This document shows, in pieces, positions 1 through 8,372 of a DNA stretch of 64,000 bases. The notes under the pieces are model-generated. The model was not told where the DNA came from. It saw only the letters and a list, made by a program, of their open reading frames with translations, and ran no database searches. The stretch comes from Streptococcaceae bacterium (lineage in GTDB: Bacteria > Bacillota > Bacilli > Lactobacillales > Streptococcaceae). How positions within the stretch are numbered: position 1 is the first letter of the stretch; the number at the start of each line of letters is the position of its first letter. The position numbers were made by a program, and so were the translations under genes. The DNA is taken from the NCBI GenBank assembly GCA_031253335.1, contig JAIRWF010000043.1:1-64000 (forward strand), read 5' to 3'.

Positions 1-91
1 CGCCAACCCAGAGTTTGCCTACCCAGTCGCCGACACCTTCCGCGATATCATGCGCCACAGTCGCGATTTCCAGGATACTTTGAAGAAATAA
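1..91 (+). CDS. C-terminal end of an unidentified protein (partial)
   Basis: An open frame enters from the left edge (first full codon at 2) and stops at TAA 89-91. The visible 29 residues end in DTFRDIMRHSRDFQDTLKK. I do not recognise the family from so short a tail. The stop is followed by about 60 bases with no clear terminator before the ThiI/GroEL remnant. Codon use is ordinary for the window. Confidence 0.5.
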   Translation, partial: ANPEFAYPVADTFRDIMRHSRDFQDTLKK

Positions 92-155
92 TCGGGCTAC
101 GCTCAAATAAAAACTCAAAAGGGGAGGTCGGTAAGTACAGCAGCGCAGGACGTTA

Positions 156-430
156 TTGTTTTCCAGCGGAATTAACTCGCCTGTCGCAGGTTATTTGGTG
201 GTGAAAAGAGGAGTGGAAATTGAGGCCCTGCATTTTGCCTCGCCAGAGCGGGTTGACATGATGGCTGCAGGAATCATTGATCCTGTCAAAGTAACACGTT
301 CGGCTTTACAAAATGGTTCAAGTGTTGCGGCAATGGTCTTGACGACAGAGGCAGTTGGTGCTGAAAAACGGAGTTGTAACCGGCTGCACCCGCAACGGAT
401 CCATCAATGATGGGCGGCAAAATGATGTAA
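156..430 (+). pseudogene. Chimeric remnant: ThiI fragment joined to GroEL C-terminus
   Basis: The frame from 156 first reads like an internal piece of the tRNA 4-thiouridylation enzyme ThiI ([20 protein letters not shown], then ALHFASP). At about 250 it changes without a stop into the GroEL C-terminus ([16 protein letters not shown], then LTTEAV). The GroEL part then shifts frame near 370-395: the other frame gives [12 protein letters not shown] and TAA at 428-430, a normal Met/Gly-rich GroEL tail. No intact thiI or groEL is present, so this is degraded DNA brought together by deletion or recombination. The family matches are from memory of conserved motifs, but both are strong. Confidence 0.75.
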
Positions 431-435
431 TAATT

Positions 436-455
436 TAGTAGATACATATCTACTA
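436..455. promoter_or_regulatory. 20-bp palindrome, operator-like
   Basis: TAGTAGATA and TATCTACTA flank a central CA just after the GroEL tail. The perfect 9-bp arms resemble a dimeric repressor site, but there is no gene directly downstream on either strand for it to control. It may be a relic of the rearranged region. Confidence 0.35.
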
Positions 456-468
456 TGAAGATAAGAAA

Positions 469-545
469 AAAGCGAGAGGAATCTCGCTTCAGACTGAAGA
501 CAAACCCTATTTTGGACTCAAAATAAGGTTTGTCTTCGCTTTTTG
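469..545 (+). terminator. Two consecutive hairpins ending in a T run
   Basis: A short hairpin (AAGCGAG/CTCGCTT, 469-488) is followed by a long one, with arms around AGACAAACC and GGTTTGTCTT at about 497-535, ending in GCTTTTTG. This is a typical rho-independent terminator and would fit the 3' end of the former groEL operon. Confidence 0.6.
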
Positions 546-707
546 AAATTTAGGAATGGCTTAGCCGTAGGCTTTTTAGAATCAGTTTCCTATTATTTTA
601 TAAAGGACGTGTCTATCTGCGCCACTTCGTGTCGGGCTGTCCGCTTTGATAACCCTACTAGCATCGCTGTAAGGTGCAGACCGCACCAACAGCCATACTA
701 TCGCTAA

Positions 708-761
708 GGCGCTTTAGCACCTTAGAGCGAATGGACATGCTTTAGCTAGACGAAAAAGCAG
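708..761 (+). repeat. 54-bp dispersed repeat, copy 1 (inverted relative to 24861-24914)
   Basis: This stretch is the reverse complement of 24861-24914 with one mismatch that I can see. It holds the half-palindrome GGCGCTTTAG and the sequence GACATGCTTTAGCTAGACG. The rest of 546-899 has no convincing gene. It contains more short inverted repeats (for example CCAGC/GCTGG near 780) and an AGGCCT/AGGCCT hairpin with T run at about 882-902. Confidence 0.7.
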
Positions 762-899
762 GGAGTTGCCATGCGACTTGCCAGCTTTGCTGGCTTAGCG
801 AGCATGGACAGCGCAGCGCAAAGCGCGGAGATAGAGGTAACCTAAAAATACTTCTTAGTTTTTGACTTTGTCTACACTCTGAGGCCTCCTAAGGCCTTT

Positions 900-1514
900 T
901 TACTTTTCAAAGTCCATATTATTGCGAGAGCGGGAGAGGGCAAAAAGCATCTCGCCGGCGGTATAGGCGAAGACAAAAGGCGGGTAAAACCAAGCAATCA
1001 CGAAGGATATTGCAATGCCAAAGGCAAAAAATCGCCGTCTGAGGTAGCGATAGACTTCCATTTTGGAAATCAAATCGCCCTTTTCGCCAGGATTGTCCGC
1101 GATAAAGACTTTCGTCATATGGAGATAGGCGTAGCCCCAAAGGCAAATCATGAGGAGAAAGAGCAGGGCTGGAGCCTTGGGACTTCCCGCACCGAAGTTT
1201 TTGAAAAGGTTGATGGTTCGCCCCGTCCAAGCTGCAAGCACCGGCAAAAGGCTGAGGGAAAGCACCCAGAGCATGCAGGCGATGTAAATGCGTCTGGTCA
1301 CGCGCTCCGAGTGCCGCATCATATATTGTTGATTGTACCAACTCACGACGACATAGATAAAGCTCAGGATGTAGGCGATCGCATAGACGAGATTTTCCTT
1401 GAGAAATGAAATCACCGAGCCATCAGAGGGGATGCGGAATTCAAGGAGCATAATCGTCATAATCACAGCGATGACGCCGTCAATCAAGCCAGATAAACGT
1501 TCTTTTGAGACCAT
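900..1514 (-). CDS. TMEM175-type potassium channel family protein (DUF1211)
   Basis: This 204-residue membrane protein has about five or six hydrophobic segments. The N-terminal KERLSGLIDGVIAVIMTIML resembles the first helix of bacterial TMEM175 proteins (consensus R-x3-FSDGV-A-x4-LL), although FSD is replaced by LID. Family members form tetrameric K+-conducting channels; function here is inferred. The ATG at 1514 has no Shine-Dalgarno sequence. An extended -10 (TG-A-TACAAT, hexamer 1521-1526) lies exactly 6 nt upstream, so the mRNA is predicted to be leaderless. Confidence 0.75.
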   Translation of the reverse strand: MVSKERLSGLIDGVIAVIMTIMLLEFRIPSDGSVISFLKENLVYAIAYILSFIYVVVSWYNQQYMMRHSERVTRRIYIACMLWVLSLSLLPVLAAWTGRTINLFKNFGAGSPKAPALLFLLMICLWGYAYLHMTKVFIADNPGEKGDLISKMEVYRYLRRRFFAFGIAISFVIAWFYPPFVFAYTAGEMLFALSRSRNNMDFEK

Positions 1515-1549
1515 AGCTTTATTGTATCAAAAACTATGGACTTCAGGAA

Positions 1550-1574
1550 CACAAAAAGCCCTTTCGGGCTTTAT
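1550..1574 (-). terminator. Terminator downstream of the OsmC gene
   Basis: AAAGCCC and GGGCTTT form a tight stem around a TTTC loop, with a T run on the minus strand. It lies directly after the OsmC stop codon. Confidence 0.7.
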
Positions 1575-1578
1575 TTCA

Positions 1579-2022
1579 TCAAGCAACTAAGGTCGCCTCA
1601 AGCGTAATATCCACGCCTTTCAGTGCCTTTGACACGGGACAATTCTCCTTGACGACATTTGCGATTTCTTGGAATTCGGCTTCTGTCAAGCCGTCAATCC
1701 ATGATTTATTGATGAGTTTAATCCCTGTAATCGCAGGACCTGCGTCAGTTACGTCAAAAGTGACTTCAGCACGCGTCTCGATAGACTTTGGTGCAATGCC
1801 TTTTTCCTGTCCCAATACTAAGCTAAATGCCATGCTGAAACAGGCTGCGTGTGCTGCACCGAGCAATTCTTCGGGTGAAACAATACTGTTTGATCCCTCT
1901 AAACGTGCTTTAAAGTCGTAAGGCGCATCTGTGAAAAGTCCTGATGTATCAGCATTGATCGTGCCTTTACCTGTTTCGAGGGCGCCTGCCCATTTTGCGG
2001 ATGCCTTTGATGTGTTTGCCAT
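1579..2022 (-). CDS. OsmC/Ohr-family peroxiredoxin-like protein
   Basis: The 147-residue protein reads MANTSKASAKWAGALETGKG and carries the two family cysteines, in AAHAACFSMAF and in ENCPVSKAL. These reduce organic hydroperoxides in OsmC/Ohr enzymes, with dihydrolipoyl or other thiol partners. The spacing and the SPEELLGAAHAACFSM segment suit the OsmC subgroup. The start at 2022 is chosen because AGAGG lies just upstream and the homology begins there; a longer frame to 2070 has no such support. It is a single gene ending at its own terminator, probably an oxidative stress defence protein in the cytosol. Confidence 0.85.
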   Translation of the reverse strand: MANTSKASAKWAGALETGKGTINADTSGLFTDAPYDFKARLEGSNSIVSPEELLGAAHAACFSMAFSLVLGQEKGIAPKSIETRAEVTFDVTDAGPAITGIKLINKSWIDGLTEAEFQEIANVVKENCPVSKALKGVDITLEATLVA

Positions 2023-2055
2023 ATTTTTCCTCTTTCTTTTTCTTGACAAGCTCTC

Positions 2056-2119
2056 TGTCAGATCTGACAAGCGCTTGCAGAAACTTTTGCCAATCCCTAC
2101 AAGCCTGTCAAATTTGACA
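2056..2119. repeat. TGTCAAATTTGACA palindrome and a close relative upstream of ppk
   Basis: TGTCAGATCTGACA at 2056-2069 and the exact 14-mer at 2106-2119 lie in the intergenic region between the divergent OsmC and ppk genes. This is one of the few non-coding locations of the motif, so it could act as an operator here. Confidence 0.7.
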
Positions 2120-2262
2120 AAAATGTCAAATACTTTTTACATTTCCCATCATACACCTTTCTTGCACAAAAATCACAAATTTTGCTCAGAGCCCAACCCT
2201 TTTCTTTTAGCAAAAGAGTATAATATAGGCGTAACATTTGCATTTTAGAAAGGAGTTCCACC

Positions 2263-4344
2263 ACGCCCGACAAATCCACCAAAAAGCCAGACGTTTTCGT
2301 CAATCGCGAGATTTCCTGGCTGCAATTTAACGAGCGCGTTCTTGAAGAGGCTGAAAAGAAATCAAATCCAACCTTCGAGCGTGCCAAATTCCTAGGCATT
2401 TTCCAGTCCAACCTCGACGAATTTTTCCGTGTCCGCGTGGGTATGCTTGCTGATCAGCTCTTGCTTGACGACGACTGGAAAGATACCCAGACGAAGACGA
2501 ATGTAGCAGATCTTCTCGCCATGGTGCTCCGCAAAACCAAACGCCTCGTTGCACGTTTCAACGACGCCTACCAAGAGGTCCGCAAAGACGTCGAGAAAAT
2601 GGGACCTCAACAAATTACCGCAAAAACCAGGCTTGAGAAAAAGGATGAAGACTATCTCAAGAGCATTTTCAAATATAAAATCGCCCCCGAAATCATTCCC
2701 TTCATCGTTGAGAAAAAGCACCCCCTGCCTTTCCTAGAAAACGATAGCCTCGTTGTCGCTGCCACACTGCGCACCAAAAACGGCAACAATCGTTTTGGCT
2801 TTCTCCCCATCCCTGATAATGTCGATAAAGTCTATCGTCTTCCATCTGATCCTAATCGCTTTATTATCGTCGATGAGCTCGTAAAGAAATTTGCCGACCG
2901 TGTTTTCCATAAGTTTACAGTGGAAGGCAAGCTCATCTTTTCCATCGTGCGTAACGCCGACATTGATGAGTCAGACGGGCTCTACGACTACGACCCCGAT
3001 TTTGCAGAAACTATGTCGAAAATCATCGAGGCACGTGCCTTCCGCGCCCCCGTCATGCTCAAGTACCATACGACGGATGAAACGCCCAAACTCCTCAATT
3101 ACCTCGGCAAAAATCTCGCCCTCCGAAAATCACAACTTCTGCATTTCGAGTCCCCTCTTGATTTCCGCTATTTAGGTGACATTAACGACCTCATCCCTGA
3201 CAAATTCCGCAAGAAGGCTTCTTACCCTGCGCACACACCAGCATTGAATCCCGCATTGGACGAAAATGGCGACATCATCGAGCAAATCCTTCAAAAAGAT
3301 ATTCTCATGAGCTATCCTTTTGAAAGTATTTCAGGCATGGTCACACTCATCAAGCAAGCTGCCAAGGATGACCGTGTCTCTGCGATTTCCATGACCCTCT
3401 ACCGCGCTTCCAAGAAATCACAGATTGTCGCAGGCCTTTCTTCCGCAGCCAAGCACGGTAAAAAAGTCAACTGTGTGGTGGAACTTCGTGCACGTTTCGA
3501 TGAAGAAAATAATATTGACCACTCGGAAAAGCTCAAGAAATCTGGCGTCAATGTCGTTTATGGCCTGCCCGACTACAAAGTCCACTCCAAACTCCTCTTA
3601 ATTGAACTCACCGACGGGCGAAAGATTGCGCTCATTGGGACGGGGAATTTCAACGAATCCACTGCCCAATTCTACACAGACGTTGCACTCATGACAGCAA
3701 ACCCAGCAATTACAGATGACGTGAAAGCGGTCTTTGACAATACAGAAGCCTCAACCTTCGTCCAAACCTCAAATGAACTCCTCGTTTCTCCGCTTCTCAT
3801 GAAGCCGAAACTTTTGGAGCTCATTGAGCATGAAATTGAAAAAGCAAAAGTCGGTGAACCTGCCCGCATCATCATGAAAATGAACTCCCTGACCGAAAAA
3901 GAAATGATGGAAAAACTCGTCGAAGCCTCAAAAGCTGGCGTCAAAATCGACCTTGTCGTGCGTGGGATTTCCTGTCTTGTCGCGGGCATTCCTCATGAGA
4001 CGGAAAACATCAAAATTCGCTCAATCGTTGGACGCTATCTCGAGCATTCCCGCATTTTCGCCTTTGGTGCAGGAAAAAATGAGCCGATTCGCTATTTCAT
4101 TTCCTCAGCGGACCTCATGAGCCGCAACCTCACGGGACGTGTCGAAGTGGCTACCCCCGTTTATGATAATCTTGCCAAGAAAAAGCTCCAAACTATTCTT
4201 GATCTCTGCTTGAAAGACAACCTCAACGCACGCATTCAAAAGCCAAGCGGTAAATATGTCCCAGCTAAAATCAAAAAACTCAGCCGGAAAATAGACAGCC
4301 AAGCAGAACTTGCCGAGCAAGCGACCAAAACAGCTAAAAAGTAA
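2263..4344 (+). CDS. ppk: Polyphosphate kinase 1 with an apparent ACG start
   Basis: PPK1 polymerises the gamma phosphate of ATP into inorganic polyphosphate. The N domain is visible (VNREISWLQFNERVLEEA, NLDEFFRVR), as is the phospholipase-D-like catalytic part with the autophosphorylated histidine in YKVHSKLLLI. A second PLD-like half follows. The first in-frame ATG (2437) would remove about 58 conserved residues. The frame extends upstream to ACG at 2263, placed 7 nt after AAAGGAG; ATT at 2242 is the only alternative and precedes that site. An ACG start gives about 693 residues, the usual PPK1 length. A -10 (TATAAT) lies near 2217. The pfk-like gene follows 72 bp later. Confidence 0.85.
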   Translation, partial: TPDKSTKKPDVFVNREISWLQFNERVLEEAEKKSNPTFERAKFLGIFQSNLDEFFRVRVGMLADQLLLDDDWKDTQTKTNVADLLAMVLRKTKRLVARFNDAYQEVRKDVEKMGPQQITAKTRLEKKDEDYLKSIFKYKIAPEIIPFIVEKKHPLPFLENDSLVVAATLRTKNGNNRFGFLPIPDNVDKVYRLPSDPNRFIIVDELVKKFADRVFHKFTVEGKLIFSIVRNADIDESDGLYDYDPDFAETMSKIIEARAFRAPVMLKYHTTDETPKLLNYLGKNLALRKSQLLHFESPLDFRYLGDINDLIPDKFRKKASYPAHTPALNPALDENGDIIEQILQKDILMSYPFESISGMVTLIKQAAKDDRVSAISMTLYRASKKSQIVAGLSSAAKHGKKVNCVVELRARFDEENNIDHSEKLKKSGVNVVYGLPDYKVHSKLLLIELTDGRKIALIGTGNFNESTAQFYTDVALMTANPAITDDVKAVFDNTEASTFVQTSNELLVSPLLMKPKLLELIEHEIEKAKVGEPARIIMKMNSLTEKEMMEKLVEASKAGVKIDLVVRGISCLVAGIPHETENIKIRSIVGRYLEHSRIFAFGAGKNEPIRYFISSADLMSRNLTGRVEVATPVYDNLAKKKLQTILDLCLKDNLNARIQKPSGKYVPAKIKKLSRKIDSQAELAEQATKTAKK

Positions 4345-4374
4345 AACAGATACGACCCTACAGCTTCTAAAAAT

Positions 4375-4383
4375 TGCTACAAT
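4375..4383 (+). promoter_or_regulatory. Extended -10 promoter for the pfk-like operon
   Basis: TG-C-TACAAT lies 33 nt before the pfk-like start. Unlike the leaderless promoters elsewhere in the window, it is followed by a normal leader with an AAAGAG ribosome binding site. Confidence 0.5.
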
Positions 4384-4416
4384 TAGATTAATTTATTTTA
4401 GAAAAGAGATTCAACT

Positions 4417-5484
4417 ATGCGAAAAATTGGGATTTTAACATCTGGTGGCGACTGTGCAGGGCTCAACCCCGCAATTTATGCACTCGCAAAGTCCCTCTAC
4501 TCACGATTAGACAATGTGGAAATTATCGGCATCTATGACGGCTTCACAGGTCTCATTGACCTCAACACCAAAGTTTTAGGCCCCGACGATTTCGATGGTC
4601 TCCTTGATCAAGGTGGTACCTTCTTGCGTTCCATTCGGCAAGGCTTTAAGACCATGGAAATTCCCGACGAAAAAGGCGTGACCAAAGCTGATAAGATTGT
4701 CAAGAATTACAAAAAGCTCGGGCTCGATGCCCTCGCAGTCCTCGGCGGAAACGGTTCCCATAAGGTCGCAAAGCTTTTGAGTCAACGAGGTCTCAACGTT
4801 GTCGCACTTCCCAAGACGATTGACAATGACATTTTTGGTACTGATGAAACTTTTGGTTACGATACGGCGATTCAGACAGGGGTCAATTATATCGCTCATC
4901 TGAAAACCACCGCTGCGTCACACTCGCGCGTCTTCGTCGTTGAAATCATGGGGAATAAAGTAGGCTGGCTCGCACTTTCTACGGGCGTCGCTGCAGGTGC
5001 TGATGTCGTGATACTTCCCGAAATTCCTTATGACATTGACAAAGTCAACAAAGCCGTCACTAAAGCTTTGAGGCATCGTAATTATGCGTTTGTTGTCGTC
5101 TCTGAAGGCGCCTATAGCAAAAACGAGCCTCAGAAAAATAAAGAACGTGCCTTCACGCGCGAATCCACAGGCTTCCATGGTATTGGCGAGCAACTCGCCA
5201 AAGAAATCGAGGCAGGTACTGGTCGCGAAACGCGTTCTGCCGTCCCAGGACATGAGCTTCGTGGCGGGACGCCTTCCGCCTTTGACCGCCTTTACACCAT
5301 GCAGCTTGGGAATTATGCGGCCAAACTCATCCAAGAAGAAAAATATGGTCTCACGGTTGCCCGCGTCAAAGGCAAAATCACCGCCAATAAGCTCGAAGAC
5401 GTCGCAGGGATTTCAAAGCCCGTTCCCCTCGATGACCGCTTGATTAAAGCAGCTCGCAATACAGGCATTAGTTTCGGAGATTAA
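4417..5484 (+). CDS. 6-phosphofructokinase family protein
   Basis: The 355-residue protein has the phosphofructokinase fold signatures: GILTSGGDCAGLNPAIYA (nucleotide loop), PKTIDNDIFGTDETFGYDTA (catalytic aspartates) and the EIMGNKVGWLAL substrate loop. The metal loop reads GGNGS where classical ATP enzymes have GGDGS. The following glycine is kept, which fits an ATP rather than a PPi donor, but the Asp to Asn change and the length (about 35 residues over PfkA) mark a divergent paralogue. It sits between ppk and a ParB-like gene, so a link to polyphosphate or PPi metabolism is possible but unproven. AAAGAG precedes the ATG. Confidence 0.8.
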   Translation: MRKIGILTSGGDCAGLNPAIYALAKSLYSRLDNVEIIGIYDGFTGLIDLNTKVLGPDDFDGLLDQGGTFLRSIRQGFKTMEIPDEKGVTKADKIVKNYKKLGLDALAVLGGNGSHKVAKLLSQRGLNVVALPKTIDNDIFGTDETFGYDTAIQTGVNYIAHLKTTAASHSRVFVVEIMGNKVGWLALSTGVAAGADVVILPEIPYDIDKVNKAVTKALRHRNYAFVVVSEGAYSKNEPQKNKERAFTRESTGFHGIGEQLAKEIEAGTGRETRSAVPGHELRGGTPSAFDRLYTMQLGNYAAKLIQEEKYGLTVARVKGKITANKLEDVAGISKPVPLDDRLIKAARNTGISFGD

Positions 5485-5485
5485 A

Positions 5486-5881
5486 ATGGCAAAATCTGAT
5501 AAAAAAATCCTCGAGCCCAACTGGCTCGATACCCCTGAAAATCATGATTATCCTGCAGCAAAGTCCTACTTATCCCTTTTGCTCCATGATGACGATGTCA
5601 ATCACCTTGTAGATAAGCTCGACAAAGCTGAAACGACGCATTTCAAGGCCAAAGATATTTTGCGTGCTTCACGGCTTGACCTTCTTCCCAAAGAAAATCT
5701 CCATGTTGCAAAAGACCTGAAGAAAATCGCAAAAGGCACTGCGCTTTCACCCGTCCTACTTGTGCGCGGAGACCTTTATCATCAAGTCCCTCTGACTATC
5801 GCCGACGGCTACCACCGTGTTTGTGCCAGCTACTGGGTGGATGAAAACACGGATATCCCTGTGAAGATTGTGGATTTATAA
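5486..5881 (+). CDS. Small ParB-nuclease-like domain protein
   Basis: This 131-residue protein starts 1 base after the pfk-like stop, with GGAG overlapping that stop. Its C-terminal half has a ParB/Srx-like signature (LTIADGYHRVCASYWVDEN, then IPVKIVDL). In this superfamily the motif binds or hydrolyses nucleotides, but no partner partition gene is here. The tight coupling to the phosphofructokinase-like gene suggests a metabolic or regulatory role instead. The substrate is unknown. Confidence 0.65.
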   Translation: MAKSDKKILEPNWLDTPENHDYPAAKSYLSLLLHDDDVNHLVDKLDKAETTHFKAKDILRASRLDLLPKENLHVAKDLKKIAKGTALSPVLLVRGDLYHQVPLTIADGYHRVCASYWVDENTDIPVKIVDL

Positions 5882-5901
5882 CTTAGAAACTGAGGCAGCA
5901 C

Positions 5902-7035
5902 ATGACTCTGACACAACTTGCACTAATAATTGGCGTGTCCTTGATTGGACCGCTTTTTGCCTGGTCAGACAAAGCGAAGATTCCTGTCGCCGTGGGTGAA
6001 ATGGCCGCAGGTGTTCTCATTGGTACGACGGGCTTCCACCTAGTTGATGCGCACAATAGCACCTTTACTTTCCTAGCAAACATTGGTTTTGCACTTGTCA
6101 TGCTGGTTGCAGGATCGCACGTTCCCGTGAAAGATAAGGATTTGATTCGTGGGATTCCACAAGCGCTTGTGAGACTTTTAGCGATTGTGGTGGTCTCGGT
6201 CATTCTCGCCTTTATTGTCACAAGCACTTTTCATTTGGGTCATCCTGCGATTTACGCAGTTCTTTTTGCAAGTTCTAGCACGGCGATTATTATGCCAGTC
6301 ATTCAGGGACTTGGCCTCACTGGACCAGCCGTTACTCAGCTGATGCCCCAGATTGCCATCGCAGACGCAGGTTGTATTGTCGCTGTTCCATTGGTGATTG
6401 ACCCTGCACATGCTCTACAAGCGCTTATCGGCGTTATCATCATGGTCATTATCTCAGGTCTTCTTTTTGTCCTCATCTGGCAAGCCGAGAAGCGTGGCCT
6501 GCAAGCCCGCATTGAAGCACGTTCCGCAGAGCGTAATCTTGCCTTGGAATTGCGTATCAGTATTTTGCTTTTACTCTTACTTGCAGCGCTCGCACAAGCC
6601 AGCAAGGTTTCTATCATGCTCGCAGGCTTCGGCTTGGGAATTGCACTTGCGGCTTCTGGTGAACCCCGACGACTCGCCCAGCAACTTTTCGTCGTCTCAG
6701 AAGGCTTCTTCTCACCCTTATTCTTCGTCTGGCTTGGTGCTTCGATTAATCTCCGCGACTTAGGCAGTCATCCCCAAATGATTCTACTCGCAGTCGTCGT
6801 TGCTGTCGCGGCCATCCTTGCCCACCTCGTTGGTCTCTTCTTTAAGCAGCCTTGGCCACTTGGCGTCATGTCTGCCGCACAAAACGGTGTACCCGCAGCC
6901 ATTGTCGCCTTAGGGATGTCACTAGGTATCCTAAGCCCTGGTGAAGGCGCAGCACTCCTCCTAGCAAGCCTTCTCACCGTCGGTGCCACCACACTCGCCG
7001 GCCGAGTTCAAAGCAAACAAAAAACCACTCCATGA
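5902..7035 (+). CDS. CPA2-family cation/proton antiporter
   Basis: The 377-residue protein is almost entirely hydrophobic, with about 11-12 predicted membrane segments, and contains family-like stretches such as VGEMAAGVLIGTTGFHL and GFGLGIALAASGEPRRLAQQ. It would exchange Na+ or K+ for protons. There is no C-terminal TrkA-N domain, unlike KefB/KefC. It starts 20 bp after the ParB-like gene with GAGG upstream and probably closes the pfk-like operon. Confidence 0.8.
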   Translation: MTLTQLALIIGVSLIGPLFAWSDKAKIPVAVGEMAAGVLIGTTGFHLVDAHNSTFTFLANIGFALVMLVAGSHVPVKDKDLIRGIPQALVRLLAIVVVSVILAFIVTSTFHLGHPAIYAVLFASSSTAIIMPVIQGLGLTGPAVTQLMPQIAIADAGCIVAVPLVIDPAHALQALIGVIIMVIISGLLFVLIWQAEKRGLQARIEARSAERNLALELRISILLLLLLAALAQASKVSIMLAGFGLGIALAASGEPRRLAQQLFVVSEGFFSPLFFVWLGASINLRDLGSHPQMILLAVVVAVAAILAHLVGLFFKQPWPLGVMSAAQNGVPAAIVALGMSLGILSPGEGAALLLASLLTVGATTLAGRVQSKQKTTP

Positions 7036-7046
7036 GCGGTTTTTCA
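7018..7046. terminator. Bidirectional terminator between convergent genes
   Basis: AAACCACTC and GAGCGGTTT flank CAT with T runs on both sides. It overlaps the 3' end of the antiporter gene and lies just before the end of the convergent RclA-like gene. Confidence 0.65.
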
Positions 7047-7050
7047 ATTC

Positions 7051-8361
7051 TTATTTCACTTCATTCCCCGCTGCAAACAGGTCATTGAGCCCTTCGACAA
7101 AGGTTGGATGGGTGAATATCTGGTCACGAAAGACCTTATAAGGTGTATGCATTTTCATAGCGAGGCTCAACAGATTGATATTTTCGTGCGCTTCTGGCGC
7201 GTACAAGGTTGCGCCGAGGATTTCATCGGTCTTGGGGTCCACGAGCGCTTTCATCAAGCCACGTGTGTCTTCGATAATTTTGGTTTTCACAATCGGAGCG
7301 ACCGCCATCTTAAAGAGACGATAGTTCACACCTGCCGCTTTCGCCTGTTTCTCGTCCAGTCCCACACGTGCCAATGTTGGGTTAATGAAAACGGCGTAAG
7401 GCACATTCACGCGGTCGCTGAGTTTTCTCGTATACCCTTGCGTGCCCCAGAATTGATCGGCAATAATACGAAAATCGTCCGTCGAGAGATAGTAAAATTG
7501 CCCGCCACCACGCACGTCGCCCATGGCCCAGACGTTCTCCGCCGTCGTTTTCAGGTCATCATTGACTTTAATCGCGCCACGTTCCACTTCAATCCCCGCC
7601 GCTGCAAGATTCAAGTCGTCAATATTCGGTTTACGCCCCGTGGCAATGAGGACTTTATCTGCTTTGAGGAGTTCGCCATTGACGATTACGCCTTCTTCCG
7701 TGATTTCGCTAACTTGGACGCCAAATCTGAACTCAATTCCAAGTCCTTTCATGTCCTTCAAAATCTCAGACGCCACATCTTCGTCCTCTCGCGGCAAGAA
7801 GCTATCGTAAGTCTCAAGCACCGTGACATGCGCACCAAAACTATTGTACATGCCCGCAAACTCCAGTCCGACATAGCCCGAGCCGATGATGACAAACTCT
7901 TTAGCGAGCGTGTCCGCATCAAGTGCTTCTTCTGAGGTAATGGCATACTCTACGCCTTTGATATCAGGAATGACGGGCGTTGCGCCCGTATTGATGAAAA
8001 TCTTGTCTGCGGTATAGACATCCTCGCCCACTTGCACGTGCTTTGCGTCAATAAAGCTTGCGGTAGCCGTTATCGCAGAGGCCAAGGGTTCATTCAGCGC
8101 CATCCCCGTTGCGCCTTTTCTCAGAAGCTCACGCTCTGCCCGACGACGATTAATGGCCTCTTCCCAGCTGCGCCCAGCAAGTCCTGATAAAATCAGCGAT
8201 TTACTTGGCAAACAGCCAACGTTGGGACAAGTCCCGCCATACATCGCTTGGTCGCGTTCCACGATGAGGACTTCTTCTCCATGGCGTGAAAGCTGCTGCG
8301 CCAAGGCGCGTCCGGCCTTCCCGAAACCAATAATCAAATTTTGAATGTGTTTTTCTGACAT
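7051..8361 (-). CDS. RclA/MerA-like pyridine nucleotide-disulfide oxidoreductase
   Basis: The 436-residue class I flavoprotein has an N-terminal FAD loop (IIGFGKAGRALAQ), the redox-active pair in YGGTCPNVGCLPSKSL, an NAD(P) loop (IIGSGYVGLEFAG), the second FAD motif (AMGDVRGG) and a C-terminal dimerisation domain (FTHPTFVEGLNDL). It is shorter than dihydrolipoamide dehydrogenase or glutathione reductase and most like the RclA group, associated with hypochlorous acid and copper stress. The start at 8361 follows AAGGAG. It is the last gene of an ArsR / HesB-like / flavoprotein operon, so induction by a thiol or metal signal is likely. Confidence 0.85.
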   Translation of the reverse strand: MSEKHIQNLIIGFGKAGRALAQQLSRHGEEVLIVERDQAMYGGTCPNVGCLPSKSLILSGLAGRSWEEAINRRRAERELLRKGATGMALNEPLASAITATASFIDAKHVQVGEDVYTADKIFINTGATPVIPDIKGVEYAITSEEALDADTLAKEFVIIGSGYVGLEFAGMYNSFGAHVTVLETYDSFLPREDEDVASEILKDMKGLGIEFRFGVQVSEITEEGVIVNGELLKADKVLIATGRKPNIDDLNLAAAGIEVERGAIKVNDDLKTTAENVWAMGDVRGGGQFYYLSTDDFRIIADQFWGTQGYTRKLSDRVNVPYAVFINPTLARVGLDEKQAKAAGVNYRLFKMAVAPIVKTKIIEDTRGLMKALVDPKTDEILGATLYAPEAHENINLLSLAMKMHTPYKVFRDQIFTHPTFVEGLNDLFAAGNEVK

Positions 8362-8372
8362 GTTAAATCTCC

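Noticed and set aside
7108..7935. Long plus-strand open frame inside the RclA-like gene
   Set aside because: It is antisense to a conserved flavoprotein with clear motifs. The long open antisense frame follows from codon bias.
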